The notes under the pieces are model-generated. The model was not told where the DNA came from. It was given only the letters and a program-made list of their open reading frames with translations, and searched no databases. From Shinisaurus crocodilurus (taxonomy: Eukaryota; Chordata; Lepidosauria; Squamata; Shinisauridae), in the NCBI GenBank assembly GCA_021292165.1, contig JAHFWL010001258.1, positions 1-64,000 of the forward strand: DNA of 64,000 nucleotides, in the 5' to 3' direction. This document shows, piece by piece, positions 9,723 to 20,210 of the stretch. The position numbers were made by a program, and so were the translations under genes. Numbering within the stretch: position 1 is the stretch's first letter; every line of letters begins with the position of its first letter.

Positions 9723-9897
9723 CAGTGTTCTCCAACCTTGGGTCCCCAGGTGTTTTTGGCCTACAACTCCCAGCATGCTCCCAGCATGCCCCATTTTCCT
9801 GTTTATTTTGCATATCTTCTGCATCTCAAACTGGGCACTTTGGCCCTTATTTATTGTAGGCCAAAAACCTCCGGGGACCCAAGGTTGGAGAGCACTG
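9723..9897. mobile_element. Palindromic hAT-like MITE with foreign loop
   Basis: Ends CAGTGTTCTCCAACC... and ...GGTTGGAGAGCACTG match the 3802-3941 element. The normal loop ('catagctatg' turn) is missing; instead 9792-9855 holds a 64-bp block that is identical to 10053-10116. The arm 'cagcatgc' is also partly duplicated just before the block. See finding on templated insertion. Confidence 0.85.
9792..9855 (+). repeat. 64-bp direct duplication, copy 1
   Basis: Identical over 64 bases to 10053-10116, starting CATTTTCCTGTTTATTTTGC and ending GGCCCTTATTTATT. The spacing is 261 bases. Confidence 0.95.
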
Positions 9898-10052
9898 AAT
9901 TATTCTAGCTGCTTTGCAGGGTGGGAGGAGCACGGAGGATTATGGGGAGCCTCACTGGACTCCGTCCTAAGAGGGTGAATTCTTCAAGACGTATCAGTTA
10001 TGCAAACAAAGAGAAATTATGCAGATTTCCTTATTTTATTCCGCAGCAGGGT

Positions 10053-10116
10053 CATTTTCCTGTTTATTTTGCATATCTTCTGCATCTCAAACTGGGCACT
10101 TTGGCCCTTATTTATT
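10053..10116 (+). repeat. 64-bp direct duplication, copy 2
   Basis: Probably the source copy, since it sits in continuous single-copy sequence and runs into a TTTA/TGTA simple repeat (10108-10150), whereas copy 1 interrupts a MITE. Confidence 0.9.
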
Positions 10117-10150
10117 TATTTATTTATGTATGTATGTATGTATGTATGTG

Positions 10151-10742
10151 AAGAAGGGGGGACTCTGCCAACCGGTCCTTTACCCAAGACCAGAGATCAA
10201 AGGTGCAAAACTGCCAGCCTTAGCTCTGCCGTCTTGACCTGAGTCTCTCAGGGCCTCGCCCTGGGTCTATACACTGGATTTAGCGCTGGACCACAGAGGA
10301 ACCACACACACCATGTGGGGTAAAACCAGGAAAGTTTATTTAAGGTACCAGATTACAATAAAAGGTGGGGAATGAGGGAAGAGGGAGAAAGGTGGGGAGA
10401 CACTTTGGTATACACAAGTAGAGCTACAAAATAACAAAAACTGGTTCCTTTACTATATAAATACCCAGGCACTTACTCTTTACCTGGGGGGGGGGGGGTT
10501 GGTTGGTCCTCTCCAGGGCTTGCCTCAGCCAAAGCCCTGCCCCGTGCTTCTTCTTCACATGCAGACCCCAACAACGAAACCCAAATGCCACGGCAGGCAG
10601 TATAGATTCTCTCCCCCCCCTCCTTGCAGTAGCCCAGGTGTCTTTAGCCAATCAGGATGAACTTCATCTGGCTAGGCAGGGGGGTTGTGGTTCTTTCCCT
10701 CGTGACTAGGGGGCTTGAGACATTTTGCAGGCCCCATCATAG
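10151..10742. other. Unassigned stretch
   Basis: No gene recognised. There is a poly-G run at 10487-10498. 'gaaagtttatttaaggtacc' and 'acaataaaaggtgggg' near 10330-10370 resemble LTR-like or UTR-like motifs, but no partner copy exists in the window. Confidence 0.35.
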
Positions 10743-10910
10743 ATTTCATAGATCATAGAGCTGGAAGGAGCCTACGAGGCCATCGAGTCCCACCCCCTGC
10801 TCAATGCAGGAAACTAGAGGAGGGGGTCTCCCATCCAAGGAATCACCAGGCCTGACCCTGCTTAGCTTTCCACGCTCAGACGAGCTGAGCCAGCGTGAGC
10901 CACAGGCCTG
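10743..10910 (-). mobile_element. 5S-rRNA-derived SINE
   Basis: Complete in reverse orientation: CR1-like tail 'agatcatagagctggaagg' then 'gtctcccatccaagg' and the 5S head 'cttagctttccacgctcag'. Confidence 0.85.
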
Positions 10911-10922
10911 TATTCAGATAAC

Positions 10923-11068
10923 CAGGGCTTTTTTTCTGGTGGAACTCACCGGAACTGAGTTCCAGCACCTTTTCTTCTATTAATTGCATTACAATTTAAT
11001 CGCCATCTACTCCCGAGGAAATGTAATCCAAGAGTTCCGGTACCCTTTTCTCCAGAAAAAAAGCACTG
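10923..11068 (+). mobile_element. hAT-like MITE, copy 2, exact TSD
   Basis: A 146-bp element starts CAGGGCTTTTTTTCTGG and ends CCAGAAAAAAAGCACTG. The 8-bp duplication CAGATAAC is exact at 10915-10922 and 11069-11076. The internal inverted 'ggaactgagttccag' motif is shared with copies 1 and 3. Confidence 0.95.
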
Positions 11069-11200
11069 CAGATAACCTATGTACATTTGCATGACTTTCC
11101 TAGCTCCCAGCTGGGATTATACTTGTTTACAGGTGAGGAGGTGTGTGTGTGTGTGTGTGTGTGTGTGCGCTCAAGGAAACTGAGGCTTTTTCTCCACCAT

Positions 11201-11442
11201 TTATTTATTATATTTATTATATTTATACCCCGCCTTTTTTTCCTGCAAGGACTCTAAGGCGGCTTACATAATCCTCCTCCTTCTCTCCCTTTTATCCTCA
11301 CAACAACCCTGTGAGGTAGGTTAGGCTGAGAGGCAGTGGCTGGCCCAAAGTCACCCAGTGAGTTTCATGGCCGAGCGGGGACTAGAACCCGGATCTCCCG
11401 AGTCCCAGCCCAGCACTCTCACCACTACGCCACACTGGCTCT
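11201..11442 (-). mobile_element. tRNA-derived SINE with L2/MIR-like tail
   Basis: On the minus strand: a tRNA-like head with A box 'tggcgtagtggtgagagt' and B box GGTTCTAGTCCCC, then 'gtgactttgggccag', 'aacctacctcacagggttgt' and a tail 'ggcggggtataaatataata'. The middle resembles the MIR/L2 3' region, implying L2-driven mobilisation. This is the commonest SINE family in the window (at least 14 copies). Confidence 0.9.
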
Positions 11443-12029
11443 ACGCCCTACTCTACCCATCGGGACAGCTTGTTAGTGGAGAGACTGGCTGCTCGCTAGG
11501 GATGGGTGCGAGTTTTGTTTCAGTTCGGTTTTGATAAGAATTTACCAAAATCCTGCCTGGCTGCTCTGCTCTTCGTCTGCCTGCTCCGGGAGCAGCCGGG
11601 ACCGGACAGAGATCTGGCCTCATTCCATCTCTCAGTGGTAACAATGAATGCCACTCCACCGGCATGCCATATATATTTACATATTTCCTCAGGCACAAGC
11701 CTCAAGTAAAAGACACATACCGTACATTTTTTTCTCTCTTCTACTATTAACCTCTTCGGTCCTTCAGTCATTGGAACAAAACATAACAGTTAAACTTTCA
11801 CCTCACTTTTATCTCAGTTTTTTCTTCACAGAGCCCTAGACTGTCTCAGGTGTGGTGGAGGAATGGTATCCAGCCCCGGTGACACAGCACCCGCTACAAG
11901 TGTGATACAGAATAAGGTTCTTACACAATCAAATTATGCACACTCAGTGTGCGTGGAAAAAAGCCATTGGCAACCGGCACACCAGGATTTCCACTTCCTG
12001 CAACCCCTGCAACATCTGGGGCCTTCCTC
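11443..12029. other. Unassigned stretch
   Basis: Unique-looking sequence without a supported gene or repeat. Short ORFs are not domain-like. Confidence 0.4.
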
Positions 12030-12465
12030 CGACTGCCACCCCTGAGGGAGGCTCGGAAGGCGGCAACAAAGGGGAGGGCCTTTTCTGTGGTGGCCCCCCA
12101 ACTGTGGAACAGGCTCCCCACTGAGGCCTGCCTGGCACCAACTTTACTATCCTTTCGGCGCCAGGTTAAAACTGCCCTCTATGCTGAGGCATTTAACAGC
12201 TCCAAATAGTACACGGGGTGGTGGTGATTGATGCCACTTTTTTTTTTTTTTTTTAAACCAGTCTACTTTCTATAATCTTGTCTTAGCTATTGAAGTAATT
12301 TTAACATTGTTTTTAAAAATGTCTAGTGAAAATTTCCCCCGATGTTTTTATTGTTTGTATTTCTATATTGTATTTTAATTTTATTGTGTTTTATACTGGT
12401 TGTAAACCACTCAGAGAGCTTTGGCTATTGGGTGGTATAGAAATGAATAAATAAATAAATACCGC
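12030..12465 (+). mobile_element. L2 LINE 3' end
   Basis: Reads 'gagggccttttctgtggtgg ccccccaactgtgg' (AFSVVAPQLWNRLP in translation), then 'cggcgccaggttaaaactgc' and, after a T run, 'cactcagagagctttggcta ttgggtggtatagaaatg' with an AAAT tail. It is 5'-truncated and has no start or RT core. Confidence 0.85.
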
Positions 12466-12662
12466 CCCTTTCTAAAATTTCAATTTACAGGATATAGGGA
12501 ATCGGGCCCGTTGCTACTGCAAAAGAGGCTTCAAGGGAAATGGGAACAGATTCTGATTCAGAGGAGGAGGTGATGGTGGAATTCTCAGCTGAAATGCCAA
12601 GGACAGTTGAACCAGAGATAATAAGCGAGGAGGAGGAAGAGAGTCAGTCAGCCTCAAAAATA

Positions 12663-12914
12663 CAGTCATACCTTGGATTGCAAGTGACTTGGTTTGAGAG
12701 CGTTTTGCAAGACAAGCAAATTTTTAAATATTTATTATTATTATTTTTGACTTGATACACAAGCGACGTCTTGCAAGACAAGTACTGTAGTGCGGCTTAA
12801 ATTAAAAATCTCTGTACAAATTTGGGGGGGGGATTTCGTTTTGATATAAGAGTTTTTTGGATTACACAAGCACGCTTCTGGAACGAATTATGCTCTCAAT
12901 CCAAGGCATGACTG
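12663..12914 (+). mobile_element. Mariner/Tigger-like MITE, TA duplication
   Basis: Terminal inverted repeats CAGTCATACCTTGGATTG and CAATCCAAGGCATGACTG are flanked by TA on both sides (12661-12662 and 12915-12916). There is no transposase. A second copy in opposite internal orientation is at 46093-46353. Confidence 0.85.
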
Positions 12915-13002
12915 TACCGTGGGAAGCCAAAGCTGGCTTGATGAGGAGCAGGAGTGGGGGGGGGGGGGGGATGAGTGCGACTGATCCCCGAGTGAGGTGT
13001 CT

Positions 13003-13240
13003 ATTTATTTACTATATTTATACCCTGCCTTTTTTCCTGCAAGAAGGAACCCAAGGCGGCTTACACAATCCTCCCTCCTCTCCATTTGATCCTCACAACA
13101 ACCCTATGAGGTAGGCTAGGCCGAGAGTCAGTGACTGGCCCAAAGTCAGTCACCTGGTGAGTTTCATGGCCAAGCGGGGACTAGAACCCGGATCTCCCGA
13201 GTCCCAGTCCAACACTCTCACCACTACGCCACCACTGGCG
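13003..13240 (-). mobile_element. tRNA-derived SINE with L2/MIR-like tail
   Basis: Same family as 11201-11442, complete with AT-rich tail at the low-coordinate end and the tRNA-like head 'ctcaccactacgccac' at the high end. Confidence 0.9.
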
Positions 13241-14443
13241 CTTCCAAAATCGAAGAGGGAGGATCCACAAAGAACTGTCAGATGCTCTAAGTGATTGGCC
13301 CTGGAGCAACAGGACCCGCCTTGAAGGCGGGGTTTTGAGTTTGGAAGGGAGGAAGGCCCCTCCCTCTGGAATCAACTTGAGGCTGCATCTGCTTAACGAT
13401 CTGATTACTTAGTATTCAAAGTCACCCCATTTCTTTTGTTATTGGTTTCTGCAGTACTCATCATTTGTACTTTAAAGGCAGCCTTTCTGGGTCGCATTAC
13501 CATAATAAAGCTCTTATGTTAGAATATCAATGTCTGCTCTGCCTTCAGGAGGAGAGAGGAAGAGACAGGGCACCAACGCAAGGAACCTTTGTAGGAAAAA
13601 AATAATTTAAAAAAACGAACAAGTTCTTCTAAACTTAAAAAAAAAAAAAAGGTTGGGGGCATAAGTTGGAATGGTTAAAAGTTTGGGGGTGCAGTTTCAG
13701 GCTGGGTCTTCACGTACCTCAGAGGTGCTCACCCAGCCCGCCAAGGACATTAGGAGGCAAGCCGACGCAGGATCAGAAAGGAAGGCTGCCAAGAGAGACA
13801 AATTATACCTCCATCGTCGTTACGCCTTCCTTTTCTTTATACCGCTCAGCAGCAACAGAACATCTTGTGCTAGCTAGGCACAGTGGCGGAAGCCATCAGG
13901 GGAGTACTGGCACGCAGTTTTAAAAGTGGTGCAGTTTCATTTAAAAAATGAATAAATATGTTGAGAGACTGTATTCTCAGGACGCAATGAAGAGAGATGC
14001 TTCCCCCCAAAAAAGTGGCTTCGGCCTGTCCTGAGATCTTTGCCTTCTACCCTGGAAAGAGTCCTGTGCCAGGGATGGTCAAACTTCCTTCCTTCAGAAC
14101 ATCCTCTCCATACTGGCTAATAAGGAACTCCTCGGTGTGCGCGTGTTTCGCAGAGGATTCTGGGAAGTCACTTCCCCCCCCCCCCAAAGTGCTTTGCAAA
14201 GCCCTGCACGAGCTGACGTTGCAACCGGTGACACTTTGGACGCTCTCCACAGCTGCGCATTTTACAGAAAGAGCAGTGGTGGAACATGTCCAACACACCC
14301 CACTATAACACACTGGCTCTCGATACCCCACTGTACCTGCCTGCCATTATAGAACTTACCAGTTCTACGGCAGGCAGGCATATCCTGGTCTTCTCCATTC
14401 TGGGAATAACTGTACCTCTTGAATTTGGCTGGAGAAAGAATTT
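13241..14443. other. Unassigned stretch
   Basis: No supported gene. Poly-A at 13637-13650 and a poly-C run at 14174-14184 are the only simple features. None of the ORFs has a recognisable domain. Confidence 0.4.
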
Positions 14444-14445
14444 GA

Positions 14446-14493
<48 letters not shown>
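14444..14493. repeat. (GAT)n microsatellite
   Basis: About 16 GAT triplets, followed by a T run. Encodes polyserine or polyhistidine in spurious reading frames. Confidence 0.95.
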
Positions 14494-14496
<3 letters not shown>

Positions 14497-14721
14497 TTAT
14501 GAATGCAGGAGAAAGCAAAATGGACAGATTCACCCTTCCCTAGCGGCCTGCAGACCACTTGGATTGTATGTGTAGTACCTCAGACTGTGCGAGGATTTCA
14601 TTCGGGGTGGGTGGCGGGGTGGAAATCCGGCGGACTAGCTGAGCTTGATCCTCCCAACTCAGTCCCACTTTCCTCTTCCCCAGCTCGACTCGCGTTCTCC
14701 CGAGTCGAGCCGGGGAAGCGC

Positions 14722-14862
14722 CTTCTGGGTTCCCCCGGTTGGGCCGCTGTTTGCGTAGAAAACGCCTTAAGATACTCCCAAAGTCTCCGCAAGTCGCAGC
14801 TGCTTTTGATGTTTTGAAAGGCATTTTCTACGCAAACAGCGGGCCAGCCGGGAACCCGGAAG
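14722..14862. repeat. GC-rich hairpin with ~47-base arms
   Basis: The left arm 'cttctgggttcccccggttg ggccgctgtttgcgtag' is mirrored by the right arm 'ctacgcaaacagcgggccag ccgggaacccggaag'. Arms span about 14722-14770 and 14816-14862, with a ~45-bp loop. CpG density is high. No TSD was found and no other copy occurs in the window. Confidence 0.8.
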
Positions 14863-15762
14863 TCTGGCGAGCGGTGCGGCGCACACACCCACTTTTGGCT
14901 CGGCTCCGCGGGCCCAGCAGCGGTGTCCACCGAGATGGAGGCGGGAAGAGTCCTGGAGGATCGCCCACCCCTAGACTAGCGCCCTGTGTGCTGCTAACCC
15001 CTGGGCTGACACTTTCATGAAAGGCCTAAGACGAGCACTAAACTGCCTCTGATTTATTCGGACCACAACGCAGAGGAGACAACCTCCACTTTCCCACCCT
15101 TTCTATAACGGAATTTATTACCGTATATTAAGGTGCAATCCTATGCATGTTTAGACAGGGGGAGAGAAATCCTACAATTCACAGCACACCCCAGCCAGCA
15201 TGGTTGGCTGAAGGGATGCTGGGAGTTGTAGGACTTTCCCCCCCCTGTCCAAGCAGGCATAAGATTGCGCCCTAAGCCTCTTTTCGCACCAGCAGCCTGT
15301 CTCCGGCGAGCCGTAATGATTGGATGTCCAAACCGTGCCGATCTTTTCGCTGCCATTCCAAGGCTGAACCAGAACCATCTGGCATTCAGAAGGCTCTGTC
15401 CTGAGACTCGCTCTTGCCTTCTTCTCGGTTCCTGTGATGCTGTTCCCCCGTGGGCTGGTCGTGGGGCTGAATTGGAAGAGCTAATCTACCAGCGTCCCTC
15501 GCCTCGGCCAAATGCTAATGGAGTATCAGCGCTTTATTGCTGTGAAGCAATTCACGGAGGCTTCAGGGAGGGCCCTTGCTGGACTTGCTGGTTAAAAGTG
15601 CCATCTGTCAGAGAAATGAGAGGTCAAATGAATTGGTTCGGGGAGAGATCTTGCTCCAGAAAGGAGTGCTCAAAGTTTGAGGCCCAGTTTTTCCTGTAGA
15701 GGCTTTCGAGCTTCAGTTCAACTTAAATTCAAAGGGGTGTGTGTGTGTGTGTGTGTGTAATC
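14863..15762. other. Mostly unassigned, possible conserved block
   Basis: 15171-15230 is a small palindromic repeat built on 'gggatgctgggagttgtag'. The 144-codon ORF at 15265-15699 has no recognisable domain. 'gctaatggagtatcagcgct' to 'gaagcaattcacgg' near 15511-15556 has the complexity of a conserved noncoding element, but this is only a guess. Confidence 0.35.
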
Positions 15763-15886
15763 CAGCCTTCCCCCCAACCTGGTACCGTCCAGATGTGTTG
15801 GACTGCAACTCCTTGCCTTCTGAGCCAGCATGGCCAAGAATTATGGGACCTGCAGTCCAACACATCTGGCGGGCCCCAGGTTGGGG
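15763..15886. mobile_element. Palindromic MITE, second family
   Basis: Arms 'cccaacctggtaccgtccag atgtgttggactgca' and 'tgcagtccaacacatctggc gggccccaggttgggg' face each other. It is preceded by a (GT)n array. Related halves occur at 25264-25354, 44225-44308 and 49455-49500. Confidence 0.75.
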
Positions 15887-16020
15887 TCGTTTGGTGTAAT
15901 GTAATCTATCCTTAATTCAATCAGAATTCTGCACCAGTGTGGAACCATTTCCTAGGGCTCTGCTGTTCCTTCACTTCTAGTTCCTCCCCCCAACATGCAC
16001 ACGCCTCAATACACAAGCTG

Positions 16021-16340
16021 TACCCATAATCCATCACTAAACCCACAATCCACCAGGTCTAGACCTGGCTTTGCCCCTTACTCAATAGAGTCAATGCCTC
16101 TACCCATAATCCACCACTATACCCATAATCCACCAGGTCTAGACCTGGCTTTGCCTCTGACTCAATGGATTCAATGCCTCTACCCATAATCCACCACTAT
16201 ACCCATAATCCACCAGGTCTAGACCTGGCTTTGCCCCTTACTCAATAGAGTCAATGCCTCTACCCATAATCCACCACTATACCCATAATCCACCAGGTCT
16301 AGACCTGACTTTGCCCCTGACTCAGTAGATTCAATGCCTC
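16021..16340. repeat. 80-bp minisatellite, 4 units
   Basis: Four head-to-tail units of exactly 80 bp (16021, 16101, 16181, 16261). Each has 'acccataatccaccactata' followed by a second 'acccataatccaccag' and ends TCAATGCCTC. Units 1 and 3 share 'ccccttactcaatagagtc'; units 2 and 4 share the 'ctgactcartrgattc' form, so the array may have grown as a dimer. Units 1-3 contain the perfect 16-bp palindrome CCAGGTCTAGACCTGG (16053, 16133, 16213). Confidence 0.95.
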
Positions 16341-16589
16341 AACCCATCAAATGCCAGTTTTTATCCTGGTTTCACTTGCCAATGTTGAATCCCACTATTT
16401 TCAAAAGTAAAATGTAGGGTGCCCATGTGTCCTACAGTACAGAGGGGAGTCCTCTATTTGAAGGACTGTCAGAGGACAGTCTTCCATTTAAAGTCATCCT
16501 GTATGCAAAGGACTGTCCAGTCCAAGTCTGGTTCAAACATAAAGCCACCCAGACACAGGTCACCTGGCCACAGGTGTTTCTTTTTAAAA

Positions 16590-16650
16590 CATATTAATTC
16601 TTTCCAAATTTGCATGTATGGTTATTCATTATCATATGCAAATCTGTCTC

Positions 16651-16683
<33 letters not shown>

Positions 16684-16726
16684 TGCCTTTCCTCTTTTTT
16701 GGCAATGCGTGAGTGACCACCCTATT
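16590..16726 (+). repeat. Dispersed repeat shared with 33668-33803
   Basis: Blocks 'tccaaatttgcatgta', 'catatgcaaatctgtct' and 'tttcctcttttttggcaatg ... gagtgaccaccct' have counterparts in the same order at 33668-33803. A (TG)n array lies at 16656-16682 in this copy only. Possibly the end of a DNA transposon with a 'cagggtg' terminus; assignment is uncertain. Confidence 0.45.
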
Positions 16727-17154
16727 AAAAAGCCGGTAGCCCTCCCCTTTCTGCAAGCCCAGCATTTTGTTTCTGCCTGCAAGAAATTAATTTTATTCAC
16801 GTTTGACAGCTCTGCATTGCTGCTGTGGCCTGGAGCAAAACAATAGAAGTTGGAGTTAAAAAATAATGAATAAATAAAGTCACTGGAAGGGGGTTATCTC
16901 ATTTATAATATAATAGCACTGTTCTTTTGAGAAAGAGAGAGAGAGAGATCCAGCCTCAGGTAATTTACAAAACTGCTCAGAGGCAAACACAAGCAAGCCT
17001 GATAGAAACACAACGTCTTAAATGGAATTCAGGAGACCCTATTTGGCAGGAAATAGGCTTGCTGAGCTTACAGAACGAGTCAATTTGTAAGCGTCGGCAC
17101 AAAGGTGTCCTAGAAATAAAAAGAACTGCCTCCAGAACTTTCTTTCTTTCCTTC

Positions 17155-17186
<32 letters not shown>

Positions 17187-17284
17187 ATCTAGAAAAACCA
17201 GGAAAAATTTAGCACTGCAGCGCATTTCCCCCAGGTTTGAACTTTGTGGCAAAAATCAGGACTTTGGGAGGTGGGTTGAAACAT
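16727..17284. other. Unassigned stretch with (CT)n
   Basis: A (GA)n run is at 16929-16947 and a (CT)n run at 17156-17180. The 156-codon ORF at 16927-17397 crosses both and enters a CR1 tail, so it is rejected as a gene. Confidence 0.4.
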
Positions 17285-18130
17285 TTCATAGAGTAGAGTT
17301 GGAAGGGGCCTATAAGGCCATCGAGTCCAACCCCCTGCTCAATGCAGGAATCCAGGTCAAAGCATCCCTGACAGATGGCCGTCCAGATGCACCTTGAATG
17401 CCTCCAGAGTGGGAGAGCCCACGACCCCCCTAGGTAGTTGATTCCATTGGCATATTGCTCTAACAGTCAGGAAACTTTTCCTGATGTCCAGGTGGAATCT
17501 GGTTTCCTGTAACTTGAGCCCATTATTCTGTCTCCTGCAATCTGGGATGATCAAGAAGAGATCCTGGCCCTCCTCTGTGTGACAACCTTTCAAGTACTTG
17601 AAGAGTGCTATCATATCTCCCCTCAGCCTTCTCTTCTGAAGGCTAAACAGTCCCTGTTCTTTCAGTCTTTCCTTATAGGGCTTTGTTTCTAGTCCCGATT
17701 ATCTCTGTTGCCGTCCTTTGAACGCTTTCCTTTTTTTTCTTCTTTTTTTTGCATCCTTCTTAAAGTGTGGTGCCCAGAACTGGACGCAGTACTCAAGATG
17801 AGGCCTAACCAGTGCTGAGTAGAGGGGAACTAGTACTTCACGCCATTGGGAAGCTATACTTCTATGGATGCAGCCCAAAATAGCCTTTGCCTTCTTTGCA
17901 GCCATGTCACATTTCTGGCTCATATTCAGCTTGTGATCTACAACAATTCCAAGATCCTTCTCGCTTGTAGTATTGTCGAGCCAAGTATCCCCCATCCTGT
18001 AACTGTGCATTTGGTTTCTTTTTCCTAGGTGCGACGCTTGGTATTTATCCCGATTAAATGTCATCCTGTTGTTTTCAGCCCAGCGCTCCAGCCTATCGAG
18101 ATCGCTTTGAATTTTGTTTCTGCCTTCCAG
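17285..18130 (-). mobile_element. CR1 LINE 3' portion, frameshifted
   Basis: Minus-strand translation gives the CR1 reverse-transcriptase C-terminal region in two frames: 18064-17699 (with KDLGIVVDHKLNMS and ALVRPHLEYCVQFWAP) and 17614-17357 (FLTVRAICQWNQLPRGVVGS to the stop). A poly-T stretch near 17730-17750 accompanies the frame change. The 3' end has the CR1 'gagttggaaggggcctataa' motif. 5'-truncated and inactive. Confidence 0.9.
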
Positions 18131-18309
18131 GGTACTCCCAGGATCAGAGGCACCAGATGCAGGGGAATCAAAGCAGAAAATGGCTCTTGAGTCTTGACCT
18201 CATGCATGCCCTCCTTGTGGCCTTCCCAGAGACATCTAGTTGCCAGAAACAGGATCGTGGAATAGCTAGGCCTTTGGTGTGGTCCAGCAGAGGTCATCTT
18301 ACATTCCTA

Positions 18310-18499
18310 CCAGTGGAGGCTGGGTGGCTCCAATGTCAGTGGGGTAGCCTATCCACTCCGGGTTTTAGCCTGAACTTTTAAGGAGCCCTGCATGGTGCTG
18401 AACCTATTTTGGGGTTAGAGGACAGGGTTCAGCAGCACAGACTAAAACGCGGAGTGGATCCATCAGCCCAAAGATATTGCAGTCACCAGCCTCCGCCAG
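18310..18499. mobile_element. Foldback MITE, copy 2, 6-bp TSD
   Basis: Starts CCAGTGGAGGCTGGGTGGCT and ends with CACCAGCCTCCGCCAG. TTCCTA flanks both sides (18304-18309 and 18500-18505), an exact 6-bp duplication. Inner arms 'cctatccactccgggtttta' and 'taaaacgcggagtggatcc' pair. Confidence 0.85.
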
Positions 18500-18510
18500 T
18501 TCCTACCTGT

Positions 18511-18765
18511 ATTTATTTATTTTATTTATTATTTATTTATTATATTTATACCCCACCTTTTTTTCCTGCAAGGAACCCAAGGCGGCTTACATAATCCTCC
18601 TCCTCCTCTCCATTTGATCGTCACAACAACCCTGTGAGGTAGGTCAGGCTGAGAGTCAGTGACTGACCCAAAGTCACCCAGTGAGTTTCATGGCTGAGCG
18701 GGGACTCGAACTCGGATCTCCCGAGTCCCAGTCCAACACTCTCACCACTACGCCACACTGGCTCT
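18511..18765 (-). mobile_element. tRNA-derived SINE with L2/MIR-like tail
   Basis: Complete reverse copy of the 11201 family with a long TTTA tail at 18511-18550. The head ends at 'ctacgccacactggct'. Confidence 0.9.
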
Positions 18766-18828
18766 TTAAGTTACCTTTAAGTTAATCTCACCAAGCTTTC
18801 ACTCCTTGTGAATATATATATATAATAC

Positions 18829-19608
18829 TGTGGAGAAAGCCTGACACGAGTATGCATGCACACACACACACACACACACACCAGTCTCCGTCCAGGGGAA
18901 GGGGGCGAGGAGGGGGGATTGAGTTACAGGGAAGCAGCCAGACAGACCGGCATCCCCAACAATGGAGAGTCTCGGTTGAATTCCACAAAACACAGGAAAG
19001 GACCATCAAGACCATCAAACTATCAGGACAGTCTCAAAGAGCTGTAAAATACCCAGCACGTCACCTTCTTCCCGGGCAGGAATAAGCCCACCTGATACGA
19101 AGGGGCAGGCATAAGCCCCCACCTGACCTGGAGGGTGGGGAGAGCGGGAAACTCAGGGGTAGAAAACCCCTCTCCCTTCCTGTGAGGGGTTGTTGGGAAC
19201 ACAGGGTGCTTTGGAACAAGATTCATCCTCCAAGCGGCGGCTGGAGTAAGCTGTTCTCATCCCCGGATCGGCCGACCCGGAACCAGGCTGAAATTGACTA
19301 GCGTAAAGTCTTTAGTCTAAGGTAACTGACTAATCCCAATGCGCTAGCCTGGGAGCCTGTTTCATTGATAAACGTAGAGGTCACCTCAGGTTGTGTTGAG
19401 TTGACATTATAGTATTCCTAGAAAGCTGTTAGTTCCGCTCCTCTTGTGTAAATAAATAAAGCCTTATTTGGTCATTTAAAGGGCTCTAGTTTCCTCTTGT
19501 GTACGCAAACCTAGTCGGTTTCACTTGCTTGTACGGGCTGTAACTCAGTGCGGGTTAACCCGTTAAGCGCCGAACTCACGCATAGGACCCGGGTGCTGGT
19601 CCTTCACA
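18829..19608 (+). mobile_element. Solo LTR with 5-bp TSD
   Basis: A 780-bp element begins TGTGGAGAAAGCCTGACA and ends GGTCCTTCACA. AATAC flanks it exactly at 18824-18828 and 19609-19613. The polyadenylation region 'aaataaataaagccttattt' is at about 19449-19468. It is closely similar along its whole length to 6962-7733, including a (CA)n array near the 5' end. No internal retroviral genes are present. Confidence 0.92.
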
Positions 19609-19613
19609 AATAC

Positions 19614-20028
19614 AATCTCATTTTCTGCCATCTTCATATGCGCAACTAAAACGATCAGTGCACATGCTTCCCGCCACCATATTAGCGAGACGATAGAGGT
19701 TTTGAGTAATGCTTTCTGAGATGGAAAGAAATCTTGGGGAGCGCGGGAGAAATATCTCGCGGGGATGGAGAGCGTCTGTGTGTTCATTACGACAACACCC
19801 GTCTCCATGCCGACAGCCACCGACGGAGGTAAAATTAAAAACTTCCCCACTGCTGCCTGCCCCCACATGTCCACGTGTTGCTGGAGCGACCGTTACTCCA
19901 TTAGGAAGCCGGAGAATAATTCACGGAGCTCGGCAGCATACCGGCAGAGAGGTGGCTACAACTGTACTTGCATTGTCTACTATGAAGGACAGAGCCGCTC
20001 ACTCTGAAGATCGGCTTGCTCTTATATA
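19614..20028. other. Unassigned, moderately CpG-rich
   Basis: No repeat recognised. The stretch retains several CpGs ('gcgcgggagaaatatctcgc', 'gaccgttactccattagg') and could be regulatory, but I cannot support a function. Confidence 0.3.
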
Positions 20029-20210
20029 CAGGCCTGTGGCTTATGCTGGCTCAGCTTGTCTGAGCGTGGAAAGCTAAGCAGGGTCAGGCCTGGTTATGAC
20101 TTGGATGGGAGACCCCCTCTCCTAGTTTCCTGCATTGAGCAGGGGGTTGGACTCGATGGCCTTGTAGGCCCCTTCTGACTCTATGATCTACGAAGTCTAT
20201 GAAATCTATC
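20029..20210 (+). mobile_element. 5S-rRNA-derived SINE
   Basis: Full-length: head 'caggcctgtggcttatgctg', box region 'gaaagctaagcagggtcagg', tail ending in 'tatgatctacgaagtctatg'. Confidence 0.85.

Noticed and set aside
10330..10400. Possible LTR end or 3' UTR with a polyadenylation-like signal
   Set aside because: No second copy, no TG...CA ends and no flanking duplication were found.
15265..15699. 144-codon plus-strand ORF in single-copy sequence
   Set aside because: No domain, no recognised homology and no splice context; kept only as part of a possible conserved noncoding block.
16021..16340. CRISPR-like array
   Set aside because: Whole 80-bp units repeat head to tail without unique spacers, and the genome is eukaryotic.
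16927..17397. 156-codon plus-strand ORF
   Set aside because: Passes through (GA)n and (CT)n runs into an antisense CR1 tail.
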